From contig NZ_CP036536.1 in the NCBI RefSeq assembly GCF_005222225.1, positions 3,868,001-3,932,000 of the forward strand: 64,000 nt of DNA, given 5' to 3'. The notes beneath the pieces were generated by a model that worked only from the letters and a program-made list of their open reading frames with translations, made no database searches and had not been told where the DNA came from. Both the position numbers and the translations under genes were made by a program. Source of the DNA: Salinimonas lutimaris. GTDB lineage: Bacteria > Pseudomonadota > Gammaproteobacteria > Enterobacterales > Alteromonadaceae. Below, in pieces: positions 26,184-35,880 of this stretch. The stretch's first letter is position 1; the number at the start of each line of letters is the position of its first letter.

Positions 26184-27245
26184 ATGAAAACCTCCCTTTT
26201 TCTGGCCGTTGTCCTGATGCTGTTCACCCTGACCAGTCAGGCCCGCCAGCCCCTCACAGCTGATGACTTTGCGACGATACAGTATGACGCCCGGCTGACC
26301 GGTGTATCCTATCCATTTGATGTGCGCACGTTTCGGTTTTCGTCACAGGGTCATGACCTGGAAATGGCCTATATGTATCTGCCGCCAGAAAAAGGTTTTC
26401 CGGTAGTAACCCTGCTGCATGGCAAGAACTTTAACGGCGCGTACTGGCAGAACACGGCTACCTGGCTGCATGACCAGGGTTATGGCGTGCTTATGCCTGA
26501 TCAGGTTGGATTTGGAAAATCTTCCAAACCCACCGACTATCAGTACAGCTTTGCGGCGCTGGCCAGCAACACCAAAGCGTTGATGGATAAGCTCAATATT
26601 GTGAAAACCATTGTGGTGGGTCATTCCATGGGCGGCATGCTGGCAACCCGCTTTGCCCTGTTGTATGACGATGTTGCCACCCGACTGGTATTAGTCAATC
26701 CGATTGGGCTGGAAAACTATCTGGTGTATGAGCATTATCGCGACATCAACAATTTTTATCGTAGTGAGCTGAAAAAATCAGCGCAGGATATTATCAGTTA
26801 TCAGCAAAAACGGTATTACGATGGGCAGTGGAACAGCGACTACGCCAGTTTTGCAGAACCGCTTATCGGCTGGGTGCAGGGCCCCGACTGGCCGATTCTG
26901 GCTAAGGTCAGCGCGCTGACCTATGACATGATTTTTACCCAGCCGGTGATTGAGGATATGCAGTACCTTACCATGCCGGTCAGCCTGATTCTGGGCACCC
27001 GGGATCGTACTGCGCCCGGTGCTGACCAGCAAAAAGCCGATAATAAGCGGGAACTGGGACGCTATGACAGACTTGGACAGCAAGTAAAAGTGCGAAACGA
27101 CAAGATACGGGTTACTGAATTAAAAGGGCTCGGCCACCTGCCCCAGATAGAGGACTTCGATCGTTTTAAAGCGCCTTTTTTAGAAGCCATCGCCCGGCGT
27201 ACGTCCGGCAATGACCCAACAGCAGGCAGTGATACCAACGAATAG
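26184..27245 (+). CDS. Secreted alpha/beta hydrolase
   Basis: Alpha/beta-hydrolase of 353 aa with a signal peptide (cut near TSQA/RQ, residue 20). The oxyanion segment is LLHGKNFNGAYW (near 77-88), the nucleophile S148 sits in GHSMGG, and a likely catalytic pair follows in LGTRDRT and GLGHLPQ. A CAP-like insert of about 90 residues (LENYLVYEHY to IEDMQYL) lies between strand 6 and the acid. The substrate is unknown; such periplasmic hydrolases act on esters or epoxides. CAGGAG is a good Shine-Dalgarno, and the ATG at 26184 is preferred over the open frame from 26145. Confidence 0.85.
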   Translation: MKTSLFLAVVLMLFTLTSQARQPLTADDFATIQYDARLTGVSYPFDVRTFRFSSQGHDLEMAYMYLPPEKGFPVVTLLHGKNFNGAYWQNTATWLHDQGYGVLMPDQVGFGKSSKPTDYQYSFAALASNTKALMDKLNIVKTIVVGHSMGGMLATRFALLYDDVATRLVLVNPIGLENYLVYEHYRDINNFYRSELKKSAQDIISYQQKRYYDGQWNSDYASFAEPLIGWVQGPDWPILAKVSALTYDMIFTQPVIEDMQYLTMPVSLILGTRDRTAPGADQQKADNKRELGRYDRLGQQVKVRNDKIRVTELKGLGHLPQIEDFDRFKAPFLEAIARRTSGNDPTAGSDTNE

Positions 27246-27263
27246 CCACAAAGCAAAACCAGA

Positions 27264-27300
27264 AACGCCGCGACTGACAGGTCAGTTCGCGGCGTTTTTT
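27264..27300 (+). terminator. Intrinsic terminator after the hydrolase gene
   Basis: AACGCCGCG pairs with CGCGGCGTT and ACTGAC with GTCAGT, separated by a single-base bulge and a two-base loop, then six T residues. It lies between convergent genes and may also help the opposite strand. Confidence 0.8.
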
Positions 27301-27321
27301 CTTGTCTGAGTTTATCACTGG

Positions 27322-28140
27322 TTACAGAGGTAGTACCTCGATAGTCGTGATATACGTTCCCATACGCTTAGAAGCTGGCGCTTTAGCTTTGCTATCTTCG
27401 TATTCCGCTTCCAGCCAGTACATGCCCGGCTCATCCACATTCAGAGTAATGTTGCCCTGCTCATCGGTAGTCAGTTTCATATCGTCGTTATTGTCGCGAT
27501 ATTTTTCGCCTTCTTTGACAACCACCACACTGGCACCCACCGCTTTTTCACCGTCAATGGTAAAGCCAAAGGTGATGTCTTCACCGGTGTAGGCATCGTT
27601 AGGGTGAGTATGTGCCACCATTTCCAGGCCTTCGCCGGTGTTTTTCAGCACTGAGTCCGTTGGCGCTCCGGCTGTCACAAACACTTCTATTTTACGAGAA
27701 GTCTGGGCCACATCGGCATTGGCAGGCACCTGTTGTTTGAATTCTTCCAGCGTGCCGGTTTTACCACGACCCGGCCACATGTGACGCTCACCGTTGTCAT
27801 CTGTCCAGCGCGCCATCAGGGTATTGGACGCTGAGGCGACTTTGTAGGTGCCTTTTTCAGTAAGCTCAAGGTCAAACACACTGCGGTATTTAAGACGCTG
27901 CTGATGCTGCAACTGCACGGTTTTGCCGGAGGGTGAGGTGGCCGTGAGCAAATCCAGCGGCATGGCGTAATGATCCGGCGTAAAAATGCCGTTGGCAATC
28001 GCGCCATCAAAGCTGATCCATTCATTTTCACCCGACACCACTGTGGTAGTCGGTTTAATCCACATACGGTGAGCAGAGGCCAGCGGGCTGGCAGCCAGCA
28101 AAGCCGCCGCACTTAAACCAATCAGTAGGTGTTTTTTCAT
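27322..28140 (-). CDS. DUF4198 periplasmic protein
   Basis: Exported 272-aa protein with signal peptide (cut after ASA near residue 23) and a mature start HRMWIKP, the usual N-terminus of DUF4198 proteins (related to NikM-like metal-uptake accessory proteins). The C-terminal half holds a beta-sandwich-like region (TDEQGNITLNVDEPGMYWL). It is translationally coupled to the upstream DUF2271 gene (1-bp overlap). The Fur box upstream suggests a role tied to iron supply. Exact activity is unknown. Confidence 0.8.
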   Translation of the reverse strand: MKKHLLIGLSAAALLAASPLASAHRMWIKPTTTVVSGENEWISFDGAIANGIFTPDHYAMPLDLLTATSPSGKTVQLQHQQRLKYRSVFDLELTEKGTYKVASASNTLMARWTDDNGERHMWPGRGKTGTLEEFKQQVPANADVAQTSRKIEVFVTAGAPTDSVLKNTGEGLEMVAHTHPNDAYTGEDITFGFTIDGEKAVGASVVVVKEGEKYRDNNDDMKLTTDEQGNITLNVDEPGMYWLEAEYEDSKAKAPASKRMGTYITTIEVLPL

Positions 28141-28658
28141 TATTTAGGCTCCAGTGTAAGTTCAATTGATTCCAGTTCATTTTCGCCATTAGCCGTTTGC
28201 GACAGCGGTGTGGTGACCGGCAGGGAGATCGGGATCTCCAGTACTTCGCGGCCACCCAGCTCACGGGCTGCTTCAACATACAAAATGTAGTCACCCGCCG
28301 GCTGCGCACTCAGACTATTATGTAAGTCGATGGTGTATTCACCGGGACGGCGTGTGGCACCACTGACGCCATCTACCGGCATATCCAGGGTACGTCCGGA
28401 ACGACGCCACCAAAGCCGCAGATCTTTAAGCCACTTCTCGCCCTCATCATCTTTCATATCCACGTCGTACCAGACTGCAATATCCTCAACCCGCTTTTTG
28501 CGACTGTCGGCCAGCCACACCGCCACGTATGGCGCATGGTACTCAGCCACATTTAACTGCGGTAAAGTGATTTTTACCTCATCGGCACTGGCTATGGTGG
28601 AAAAAGCGCTCAGGAATGAGATTCCCAGCCCCGCAAACATGGTTTTTTTCAATGTCAT
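28140..28658 (-). CDS. DUF2271 periplasmic protein
   Basis: Exported 172-aa protein (signal cut after ASA near residue 25), matching DUF2271: YVAVWLADSRKKRVEDIAVW near 43-62, then the WLKDLRLWWRR segment and DGVSGATRRPGEY near 96-108. Such proteins are usually found with PepSY-domain reductases and DUF4198 proteins near TonB receptors. Here only the DUF4198 partner is present. It faces a LysR gene across about 245 bp that contain a Fur box. Confidence 0.8.
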   Translation of the reverse strand: MTLKKTMFAGLGISFLSAFSTIASADEVKITLPQLNVAEYHAPYVAVWLADSRKKRVEDIAVWYDVDMKDDEGEKWLKDLRLWWRRSGRTLDMPVDGVSGATRRPGEYTIDLHNSLSAQPAGDYILYVEAARELGGREVLEIPISLPVTTPLSQTANGENELESIELTLEPK

Positions 28659-28824
28659 TATTTCTGGCGTCCTACAAATCTTCAGGTAATCCGGTGGTTT
28701 TATATCACCCTCACCCCATTACCAATAGGTTTATCCCGCATATGCCCGCGTTAGGCGAGTCAATATCGACAGCCCTTACCATTCACGATTAGGCTTGTTC
28801 TGTGTACGATACAATAAACCAAAA

Positions 28825-28839
28825 TGAGAATTGTTACCA
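28825..28839. promoter_or_regulatory. Fur box between DUF2271 and the LysR gene
   Basis: TGAGAATTGTTACCA matches the 7-1-7 Fur consensus at 11 of 14 positions. It lies 167 bp upstream of the DUF2271 start and 64 bp upstream of the LysR start, so either unit, or both, could be iron-controlled. Confidence 0.6.
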
Positions 28840-28902
28840 TTTAAGAATGTCTCATTGTCGAAAATCTACCGGTCAATGTGCATAAAAGGATTCCCAACAG
28901 CT

Positions 28903-29781
28903 ATGAATATGAAATTGCTCCGCTCACTTAATGTGTTTGTGAAAGTTGCCGATGCGGGCAATATGAGTATTGCAGCCAAATCTCTGCATATGACTGTCTC
29001 GGCTATCAGCCAGCAGTTGCGCAAACTGGAAACCGATATCGGCTTAAACTTGCTTAACCGCAATACCCGGCATCTCAGTCTGACCGAAGCTGGCCGGATT
29101 TATTATCGCAGTGCGGTAAAAATGCTTGATGAAGCCAGACAGGCACATCTTGAAATAGAACAGTTGCAGCAAACCCCGTCTGGTGAACTGCGAATCACTG
29201 CGCCGGTGGGTTTTGGCGGCGGTTTACTCAGCCATCCGTTAAAACAACTGCTGGCCGAATTTCCGCGCATAAAGGTATCGCTGGAACTCACCGACTATCC
29301 GGATGATGTGATTTCATCAGGGGCTGATTTGGCAATCAGTTTGTATGACAGTCAGGACACCAATCTGCATTGTGAGCATCTGGCTTCCTGGGACAGGGTG
29401 CTGTGTGTGGCTGCTGAGCATCCGGCTGCGGCGGTCACCACCGTAGATGAGCTGGCGCAGCATGAACATCTGGCGCACGAGCAATTTCAGACTATGACAT
29501 TAAGCAGCACCGCCGGTGAAAAAAGTGTATTGCCGGCTTCGGTCATGCTGGTTAACTCCATGCAGGGACTGATTCAGCTAACCTGCGACGGGCTTGGCTA
29601 TGCGGTACTGCCTGAGCCGGAAGTCCGGCAGCAAATAGCCAGTGGCAAACTGGTTCATCTGATGCCTCAGTGGACCCTGCCCTCTTATAGTGTGCATGCC
29701 GTTTTCCCCCGGCATCAAAGTATTCCGGGCAAAACCCAGGCGGCTATCGACTGTTTACGCGCTGCATTTAGCCAGGTTTAG
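28903..29781 (+). CDS. LysR-family transcriptional regulator
   Basis: A 292-aa LysR regulator. The winged HTH occupies about residues 3-62 (MSIAAKSLHMTVSAISQQLRKLE) and the effector domain the rest. It is divergent from the DUF2271-DUF4198 pair, so it probably controls it. ATG at 28903 is preferred (AAAGGA upstream, 12-nt spacing); the frame is open to 28831. The short DNA-binding start suggests the CrgA-like subgroup. Confidence 0.85.
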   Translation: MNMKLLRSLNVFVKVADAGNMSIAAKSLHMTVSAISQQLRKLETDIGLNLLNRNTRHLSLTEAGRIYYRSAVKMLDEARQAHLEIEQLQQTPSGELRITAPVGFGGGLLSHPLKQLLAEFPRIKVSLELTDYPDDVISSGADLAISLYDSQDTNLHCEHLASWDRVLCVAAEHPAAAVTTVDELAQHEHLAHEQFQTMTLSSTAGEKSVLPASVMLVNSMQGLIQLTCDGLGYAVLPEPEVRQQIASGKLVHLMPQWTLPSYSVHAVFPRHQSIPGKTQAAIDCLRAAFSQV

Positions 29782-29933
29782 TGGCTGACTCGCTTTGCTT
29801 TGTTAATCATGGTGGTTGTACGGGTACCACGAGCGCGATAACGGTATTTTTTAGGCCCTTCAGCATCAGTTTTCACGGCAATTGGCGCGACATTCGCTTT
29901 TTTAGATTTTGCGACATTCAGTCTGAAACACAT
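29778..29933 (-). CDS. Small basic protein (51 aa), unknown
   Basis: A short gene opposite the 3' end of the LysR gene, with which it overlaps by 4 bp. The peptide MCFRLNVAKSKKANVAP ... KYRYRARGTRTTTMINKAK is strongly basic (about 14 Lys/Arg), with no membrane helix. TTAAGGAG is a very good Shine-Dalgarno, 8 nt before the ATG. It looks like a nucleic-acid-binding or ribosome-associated peptide, but no family is recognised. Confidence 0.6.
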   Translation of the reverse strand: MCFRLNVAKSKKANVAPIAVKTDAEGPKKYRYRARGTRTTTMINKAKRVSH

Positions 29934-30224
29934 AATACAGCTCCTTAAGTGGTTTAATTATGCCTGCGCTGTTAGCACGGTGCTGCGGATTCCGCCGCAT
30001 CTAATAAAATGGCTACGCGTCATGCTAAATCATTTCAGGTGGAAAGTAGCATTAGTTATGCCAGATTAGCCAAACCGGCTAAGCTGGTTGTATCACCTCA
30101 GCAGAGGCTGGATTTTTACAGTCTGATAATAGATGATAGACGGCAATCCAATAAATGTTCTGGCTGTTACAGCCTTCGATTTATTTCTGATTTTCTAAGT
30201 CACTAGCCTTAAAGGTAATTTTAT

Positions 30225-30971
30225 ATGTATAAACTGGTACTTATCCGCCACGGTGAAAGCCAATGGAACCTGGAAAACCGTTTCACTGGTTGGCACGACG
30301 TTGACCTGACAGACACGGGCGTAGCCCAGGCGAAAAATGCCGGTAAACTGCTGCAGGATGCCGGATTCGAATTTGATCTTGCCTATACGTCAGTCCTGTT
30401 GCGTGCAATCAAAACCCTTAATCTGGCACTTGAAGAAATGGGCCAGCACTACCTGCCGGTAGAGCGCCACTGGCGTCTGAACGAGCGTCACTACGGGGCG
30501 CTGACGGGTCTGGATAAAGCAGAAACGGCAGCAAAACACGGTGATGAGCAGGTCAAAATCTGGCGTCGCAGCTTTGATGTACCGCCGCCGGCAGTTGCTG
30601 ATGATTCAGAGCACTTTCCGGGACATGACCGCCGTTACGCCAATGTTGATGCCTCAATTCTGCCTCGCGCAGAAAGCCTGGCGCTGACTATTGAGCGTGT
30701 ATTGCCCTACTGGCACGACGTTATTCGTCCGAGCATTCAAAATGGTAAGCGTGTGGTTATTGCCGCACACGGGAATAGTTTACGTGCGCTTGTGAAATAT
30801 CTGGACGGTATGAGCGAAGAAGAAGTACTGGAGCTGAACATTCCAACCGGCGTACCTCTGGTTTATGACCTGGACGAAAACCTGAAGCCAATCAAAAAAG
30901 AATATCTTGGTGATGCAGATGAAATCAAAAAAATGATGGATTCTGTGGCCAATCAGGGCAAATCAAAATAA
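30225..30971 (+). CDS. gpmA: 2,3-bisphosphoglycerate-dependent phosphoglycerate mutase
   Basis: Glycolytic enzyme of 248 aa interconverting 3- and 2-phosphoglycerate. The phosphohistidine motif [10 protein letters not shown] (R8, H9, G10), the RRSFDVPPP segment near 116-124 and the second catalytic His in [10 protein letters not shown] near 185 are all present. Length is the family norm. A GGTAATTTT run before the ATG is a modest ribosome site. A strong hairpin terminator follows. Single gene. Confidence 0.96.
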   Translation: MYKLVLIRHGESQWNLENRFTGWHDVDLTDTGVAQAKNAGKLLQDAGFEFDLAYTSVLLRAIKTLNLALEEMGQHYLPVERHWRLNERHYGALTGLDKAETAAKHGDEQVKIWRRSFDVPPPAVADDSEHFPGHDRRYANVDASILPRAESLALTIERVLPYWHDVIRPSIQNGKRVVIAAHGNSLRALVKYLDGMSEEEVLELNIPTGVPLVYDLDENLKPIKKEYLGDADEIKKMMDSVANQGKSK

Positions 30972-30990
30972 TCCCTGGCGACAAATAGCA

Positions 30991-31030
30991 AAAGCCGCGC
31001 TGATGAAATTATCACAGCGCGGCTTTTTTT
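30991..31030. terminator. Bidirectional terminator after gpmA
   Basis: GCCGCGCTG and CAGCGCGGC form a strong stem followed by seven T residues on the plus strand; four or more T residues follow on the minus strand too, serving the convergent lipoprotein gene. Confidence 0.85.
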
Positions 31031-31040
31031 GTATTATGAC

Positions 31041-33515
31041 TTACTGCCCGATAATAGACGAGATGTCATACGGCACGTCGATATTTTTTCGTAGCAGGCG
31101 AATGTCTTTATCGACCATATCCGGCTGCGGGTTCTCATAATCGTAAAAGCTGTATAACTTGAAATCGTGAGTATGGGCGAGTGTCAGTACATCATCCTCT
31201 AGTGCCAGTAACTCCCAGGTGCGGCGATGATATAACCCACAGGAAGCTGACTCCACAAAGCAGGAAAGATCGCTATTCTTGGTCTCGGAATTTCTCAGCC
31301 GGGTGATTTCCAGGTGCCCGTCACCATTAATCAGCCAGCCGCCGGAAGTGACATACACTTCAGACTCCTGCAATACCCCATCGCTGTTTTCATCAAAGGT
31401 GGATACCGTGTAGGCACGGCCATCGTCTTTTAACTCAAACCAGAAATTATCCAGCTCCGACTCACCCAGTACGGTATCGTAGCCGTAAATGCCCGCCACA
31501 TTGTCGTTTGTCCAGGCCGCACTCACAGTGCCCAGAAAGCCAAAAACAGTCTTGTCATAGTCATACAGTGGCTGTCCCAGCGCATCAACATGGGCGGTAT
31601 GTAATATATCGGCCCCCTTACGCTGCGCTACCTGCTTTACGGTAAACTGTGCAGAATCCTGCGCGCTTAGTTCCAGCCCGCTGATGGTCAGCACGCCTTC
31701 ATTCAGCGCCCAGTTAACGGTTTGTCCGCTGAGTATTGCCTGCGCCGAACCGTTGGCGGCCAGCTCAAATTTTTCATACTGACTGACCGCCCGTGCCTGC
31801 TCATCATCCTGCAGCACAATAGGATCACGATTGACCGTTGGTATGCCGATATACACTGTGGCCGGCGCTGTCAGCTCAATGGCAGATGTGGCGGTTTTTA
31901 CTGATGTCAGCCAGGTATCGGTATAAGACTCAGTATCCAGCTCCGGGTTTTCGGGATACTGTTGCTCGTAGGTATACGTTTGCTTGAAGTCCAGGGTATT
32001 GCCGTTTTGGCTAATCAGAGTCAGGGTTTTACTCACCGGCACCGTCGTGGCCAGCACCTGCTGTCCATCTACACTGGGGTAAAATGAGCTGGAAGCCGAG
32101 CCATCATACGTCAGTACCAGCGAACTGCCGTCCTGCATCCAGGTAAATGGCACCTCATCCTGCCCGCTACCATCAGCAAAAAAGTGCATCACGGTTGCAT
32201 AAGCATGAAGATCGCTTTCAGGCAAAGTATAAAATACAAATTCATCGCCAAAGTCTGCCTGTGCGGCAAATAGCGTGGGGTCATCAAAGATTTCTTCCTG
32301 CGCATCAGCAAACTCTGGCGTTGCTTTCACCTCTTCCACAAACGCCTGAGTAGCTTCTTCATCTTCTATCAGGGCCAGGGTATCAGGTACATCATCCGGT
32401 AATGTGGTCTGCGCCGAATTGGCTTTATCAATCGCTACCTTGATCGCAGTGGCCAGTGTAATCACTTCCGCCGGATTCACCTGCTCACCCAGGGTTTCCA
32501 CCGTCTTTTCATCAAATACACTTTGCCCGTCTTCGGCTACTTTTTTCAGTAAGGCATACTTAGCCGTCGTGATATTAGACACCGTGGTGGCCGGATTATC
32601 TTCCCCACTTAGCTCACCATCATCCCCGCTGTCTTGTACCAGTGAGTCAAAGCTGGCCAGCAGGGAAATCAGTCCTGCCGCGGCCTGCTCACCCGTGCCT
32701 TTTGCCCGGATAGACACAAAGGCATCGCCCATTGAATCATCTACAACAAGATTAAAGGTAAAATTACCCTGCGCATCGGTCACAATGCCATCCATATAAT
32801 CTTCACCGTTAAGCATCACGGTGATCTCCGCATTTTGCAGAGGTGAGTCTGTGGCCAGTCCGCTAATGGCCAGCGACATGGTTGTCTGGGTAATGGTCAC
32901 ACTGGCGGTGGTGGTCACTTCATCACCATCATCATCAGTTGCTGTCACGTCGAATGTGGCGGTCTGCTCGCTACTGACCTCAGGCAGGGTAATCGTTAAT
33001 GCAGAAGCGTCTTCACCAGATAGCTGCGCCTGCGGACCGCTGGTTTGCGTCCATTGATAAGTGCTGATAGCACCGCTGGTCACGCTGGCATCTGCGGTCA
33101 GGGTCACCGTTGTTTTTTCGGCCGCTGACACTGCATCAATATCTTCAATAACCGGTTCTACCTGCCGTACATCGACCACCGTAGTGGTAGTCGCGCTGGC
33201 CCCGTCATTGTCGCTGACCGTCAGGCTCAGACTCACCTGTGCATCCGCATCGACCGCGGGTAGTGAAAGAGTGACCGCGCTACTGTCTTCACCAGAGACA
33301 ATCTGCGCATCGCCACCGGTCACTTCCCACTGATAGCCGGCTATGCTGCCATCGGTATCGGTGGCATCAGCAGTAATCGTCACATCGGTATTTTCAGGGC
33401 CGGTATAAGCATTTTGCAGTGTGACAGAAGGTGCCTGATTAGTTGCATCATCATCGCTGCTGCAACCACTGACCAGCAAGGCCAGAGCAGTCATGGCAAA
33501 GGGGAGTATTTTCAT
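31041..33515 (-). CDS. PKD/Ig-like repeat surface lipoprotein
   Basis: Large 824-aa lipoprotein (lipobox VSGC, Cys18). Two PKD-like domains follow at about residues 28-118 and 120-210, each with a tryptophan motif (YQWEVTGGDA, YQWTQTSGPQ) and an SEDS/GEDAS-type turn. A third beta domain (DGIVTDAQGNFTFNL, about 215-275) resembles carboxypeptidase regulatory-like folds. The rest is acidic and unknown, with two Cys near 737 and 742 that could pair. Features point to an outer-membrane-anchored protein of adhesive or binding type. The gene faces gpmA and is single. Confidence 0.75.
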   Translation of the reverse strand: MKILPFAMTALALLVSGCSSDDDATNQAPSVTLQNAYTGPENTDVTITADATDTDGSIAGYQWEVTGGDAQIVSGEDSSAVTLSLPAVDADAQVSLSLTVSDNDGASATTTTVVDVRQVEPVIEDIDAVSAAEKTTVTLTADASVTSGAISTYQWTQTSGPQAQLSGEDASALTITLPEVSSEQTATFDVTATDDDGDEVTTTASVTITQTTMSLAISGLATDSPLQNAEITVMLNGEDYMDGIVTDAQGNFTFNLVVDDSMGDAFVSIRAKGTGEQAAAGLISLLASFDSLVQDSGDDGELSGEDNPATTVSNITTAKYALLKKVAEDGQSVFDEKTVETLGEQVNPAEVITLATAIKVAIDKANSAQTTLPDDVPDTLALIEDEEATQAFVEEVKATPEFADAQEEIFDDPTLFAAQADFGDEFVFYTLPESDLHAYATVMHFFADGSGQDEVPFTWMQDGSSLVLTYDGSASSSFYPSVDGQQVLATTVPVSKTLTLISQNGNTLDFKQTYTYEQQYPENPELDTESYTDTWLTSVKTATSAIELTAPATVYIGIPTVNRDPIVLQDDEQARAVSQYEKFELAANGSAQAILSGQTVNWALNEGVLTISGLELSAQDSAQFTVKQVAQRKGADILHTAHVDALGQPLYDYDKTVFGFLGTVSAAWTNDNVAGIYGYDTVLGESELDNFWFELKDDGRAYTVSTFDENSDGVLQESEVYVTSGGWLINGDGHLEITRLRNSETKNSDLSCFVESASCGLYHRRTWELLALEDDVLTLAHTHDFKLYSFYDYENPQPDMVDKDIRLLRKNIDVPYDISSIIGQ

Positions 33516-33736
33516 TTCTTTTCATCCATGGTTGGCAGGCAATGGACCGCTGTCATTGCATCAAGCATCCGTGCCTGGAGTCATTTCACGATTAAACATA
33601 GAGCAAAACTTATATAGCACAACGTATAGCCTTTAGCGTAAAAATAATACTTAAGTAGTATAAATTTTGATACCCAAACAGCACCAAACCGACCCGCCCA
33701 ACGTAGCCATCAAGACACTTAAATCATGGAGTCATT

Positions 33737-34309
33737 ATGAAAATAGCAACCGTGTTTCACAGTGGGTATGGTCACACCAAAAAACTGGCAGAAGCATTCC
33801 ACGCTGAGCTGGACGGCCACAGCAATGTAGGCGCAACACTGATTGAGATTGATCAGAACGGCGATATTACTGACGAGCAATGGGCGGCGCTGGATGCGGC
33901 CAATGCAATTGTTTTTGGTTCGCCCACCTACATGGGCATGGCGTCCTGGCAGTTTAAAAAGTTTGCCGACGCTTCATCCAAGCGCTGGTTTGAAGATAAA
34001 TGGCGCAACAAGGTCGCAGGCGGATTTACCAATTCAGGCTCTATGAATGGGGATAAGCACTCCACCATGCACTACTTCATCACGTTGTCAGCCCAGCACG
34101 GTATGATCTGGGCAAACATGGGCATGAAACCGGCCAATACTAAAGATGCTGATCGTAATGATGTTAATTATATCGGTGGCTTTGCCGGACTGATGGCCCA
34201 GTCTCCGGCAGATGCATCGGTGGATGAAGCGCCTTGTCAGGGCGATTTGGATACCGCCACTGCCTATGCTAAGCGGGTGATTGAAGTGACCGACCGCTGG
34301 GTAAATTAA
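33737..34309 (+). CDS. Flavodoxin-fold NAD(P)H-dependent oxidoreductase (WrbA-like)
   Basis: 190-aa flavoprotein of the WrbA/flavodoxin family. The FMN phosphate loop is FHSGYGHTKKLA (near residues 7-18) and GSPTYMGMASWQFKKF (near 61-76) is the classic second FMN loop. It probably reduces quinones by two electrons. GGAGTCATTATG is a good start. A hairpin terminator lies just after the stop. Confidence 0.85.
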   Translation: MKIATVFHSGYGHTKKLAEAFHAELDGHSNVGATLIEIDQNGDITDEQWAALDAANAIVFGSPTYMGMASWQFKKFADASSKRWFEDKWRNKVAGGFTNSGSMNGDKHSTMHYFITLSAQHGMIWANMGMKPANTKDADRNDVNYIGGFAGLMAQSPADASVDEAPCQGDLDTATAYAKRVIEVTDRWVN

Positions 34310-34312
34310 TGG

Positions 34313-34344
34313 CGTCCGGGCTGCTTCGCCAGCCCGGCGTTTTT
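34313..34344 (+). terminator. Intrinsic terminator after the WrbA-like gene
   Basis: CCGGGCTG pairs with CAGCCCGG over a 6-base loop (CTTCGC), followed a few bases later by five T residues. Confidence 0.7.
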
Positions 34345-34379
34345 GCTACAATGCCGGTTTTTCTTGCCGGAACCAGCCT

Positions 34380-34826
34380 GTGCCCAAACATAAGCCAGTG
34401 GTAGAGATGCTCAGCCACGGAATTTACCGCAACTGGGATGCGGAGGCCAAAAGCCTGCCGAAAATTGACAAATTCACGACTCAGATTCCGGCCGAGCTGG
34501 GCATTGAGTTCGGCTACATCGTCAATATTAAACGGGCCAAAAATGCCCGCCTGATTTACTGTATTTATCATCCGGATATTCCTGATGAGCATGGTGAGGT
34601 TATGCCGCCTTTTGAAGGCGAGGAATACGTGGGTAATAACGACTGGGACTTTTATCTTGGCGATACGCTGTGGGAACCACTCAGCAATAAAACCGGGCCG
34701 TGGCGAATGACGCTGGAGCTGGACGGCAGAATCATTGCCGATAAAACCTTTGAAGTAGAAGATGAAGCCCCCTACGAGGGCGCTTCATTCTGGCGCCGGG
34801 GCAAACTGCGGCCCCGGGGCTATTAG
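34380..34826 (+). CDS. DUF3859 protein
   Basis: Small 148-aa protein matching DUF3859: the order [47 protein letters not shown] and [13 protein letters not shown] spans the domain. There is no signal peptide. It starts at GTG (34380) with GGAA nearby. It overlaps the convergent acr3 gene by 4 bp. No function known for the family. Confidence 0.75.
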   Translation: MPKHKPVVEMLSHGIYRNWDAEAKSLPKIDKFTTQIPAELGIEFGYIVNIKRAKNARLIYCIYHPDIPDEHGEVMPPFEGEEYVGNNDWDFYLGDTLWEPLSNKTGPWRMTLELDGRIIADKTFEVEDEAPYEGASFWRRGKLRPRGY

Positions 34827-35836
34827 TCGAACCAGTGACGGGTGCGGTTGGCAAACCATACCAGAGACAACATGACCGGTACTTCTACCAGCACCCCAAC
34901 CACGGTGGCCAGCGCCGCACCTGAGTGCAGGCCGAACAGCGAAATGGCTACCGCCACAGCCAGTTCAAAGAAATTTGAGGTGCCGATCATACACGCTGGC
35001 GCAGCTACGTTATGCGGTAGTTTCATGCGCTTGGCCAGCCAATAGGCAATAGCAAAAATACCATAGGTCTGAATCAGCAGCGGGATGGCGATAAGCACAA
35101 TACTTTGCGGTTTTTCCAAAATGGTGGTGGCCTGAAAGCTGAACAGTAAAACCAGGGTCGCCAGCAGTCCAATCATCGAAAAAGGCTTAAACCAGTTCAC
35201 AACCCGCTCAACCGCCGCAGGGCCTTTTTTAAGCAGGCTTTTACGGGTGACATACCCGGCGACCAGCGGCAAAATCACATACAGCACCACTGATAACATC
35301 AAAGTATCCCATGGCACCGTAATATCAGAAACACCCAGCAGCAAGCCCGCCAGCGGAGCAAACGCAAAGATCATAATGACATCGTTAACCGACACCTGCA
35401 CCAGTGTGTAATTGGCATCTCCTTTAGTCAGCTGACTCCAGATAAATACCATCGCGGTACAGGGCGCGACACCCAGCAGAATCATACCGGCGATGTATTC
35501 TGTGGCGGTTTGCGGGTCGACCCAGGGGGCAAAAATACCTTTGAAAAACAACCAGCCCAGCAGCGCCATAGAAAATGGCTTGATAAGCCAGTTAATCATC
35601 AGGGTCAACGCCAGACCTTTGGGCTTTTTACCCACATCCTTTAACGCGCTGAAATCCACCTGAATCATGATCGGGTAAATCATCAGCCAGATAAGCACCG
35701 CCACCACCAGGTTGACATGCGCCACTTCAAGGCTGGCAATAGCAGCAAAAGCATCGGGTGCCAGGCTACCTGCCGCCACACCCACTACAATACAAATCGC
35801 AACCCACAGGGATAGGTAGCGCTCAAAAAAACCCAT
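34823..35836 (-). CDS. acr3: Arsenical efflux pump, ACR3 family
   Basis: Inner-membrane arsenite exporter, 337 aa, ten helices. Conserved ACR3 features are [15 protein letters not shown] (Cys near residue 126, the proposed arsenite-binding Cys), [12 protein letters not shown] (near 50-61) and [16 protein letters not shown] (near 279-294). It is the last gene of arsR-arsC-acr3, 44 bp after arsC. It should export As(III) made by ArsC. Confidence 0.93.
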   Translation of the reverse strand: MGFFERYLSLWVAICIVVGVAAGSLAPDAFAAIASLEVAHVNLVVAVLIWLMIYPIMIQVDFSALKDVGKKPKGLALTLMINWLIKPFSMALLGWLFFKGIFAPWVDPQTATEYIAGMILLGVAPCTAMVFIWSQLTKGDANYTLVQVSVNDVIMIFAFAPLAGLLLGVSDITVPWDTLMLSVVLYVILPLVAGYVTRKSLLKKGPAAVERVVNWFKPFSMIGLLATLVLLFSFQATTILEKPQSIVLIAIPLLIQTYGIFAIAYWLAKRMKLPHNVAAPACMIGTSNFFELAVAVAISLFGLHSGAALATVVGVLVEVPVMLSLVWFANRTRHWFD

Positions 35837-35880
35837 AACAATATGTCCTGAAAATAACTAAGTGTAAATCTGCTGAGAAG

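Noticed and set aside
30009..30206. 65-aa plus-strand open frame upstream of gpmA
   Set aside because: No ribosome site, odd composition, and it fills the gpmA promoter region; kept out as a chance frame.
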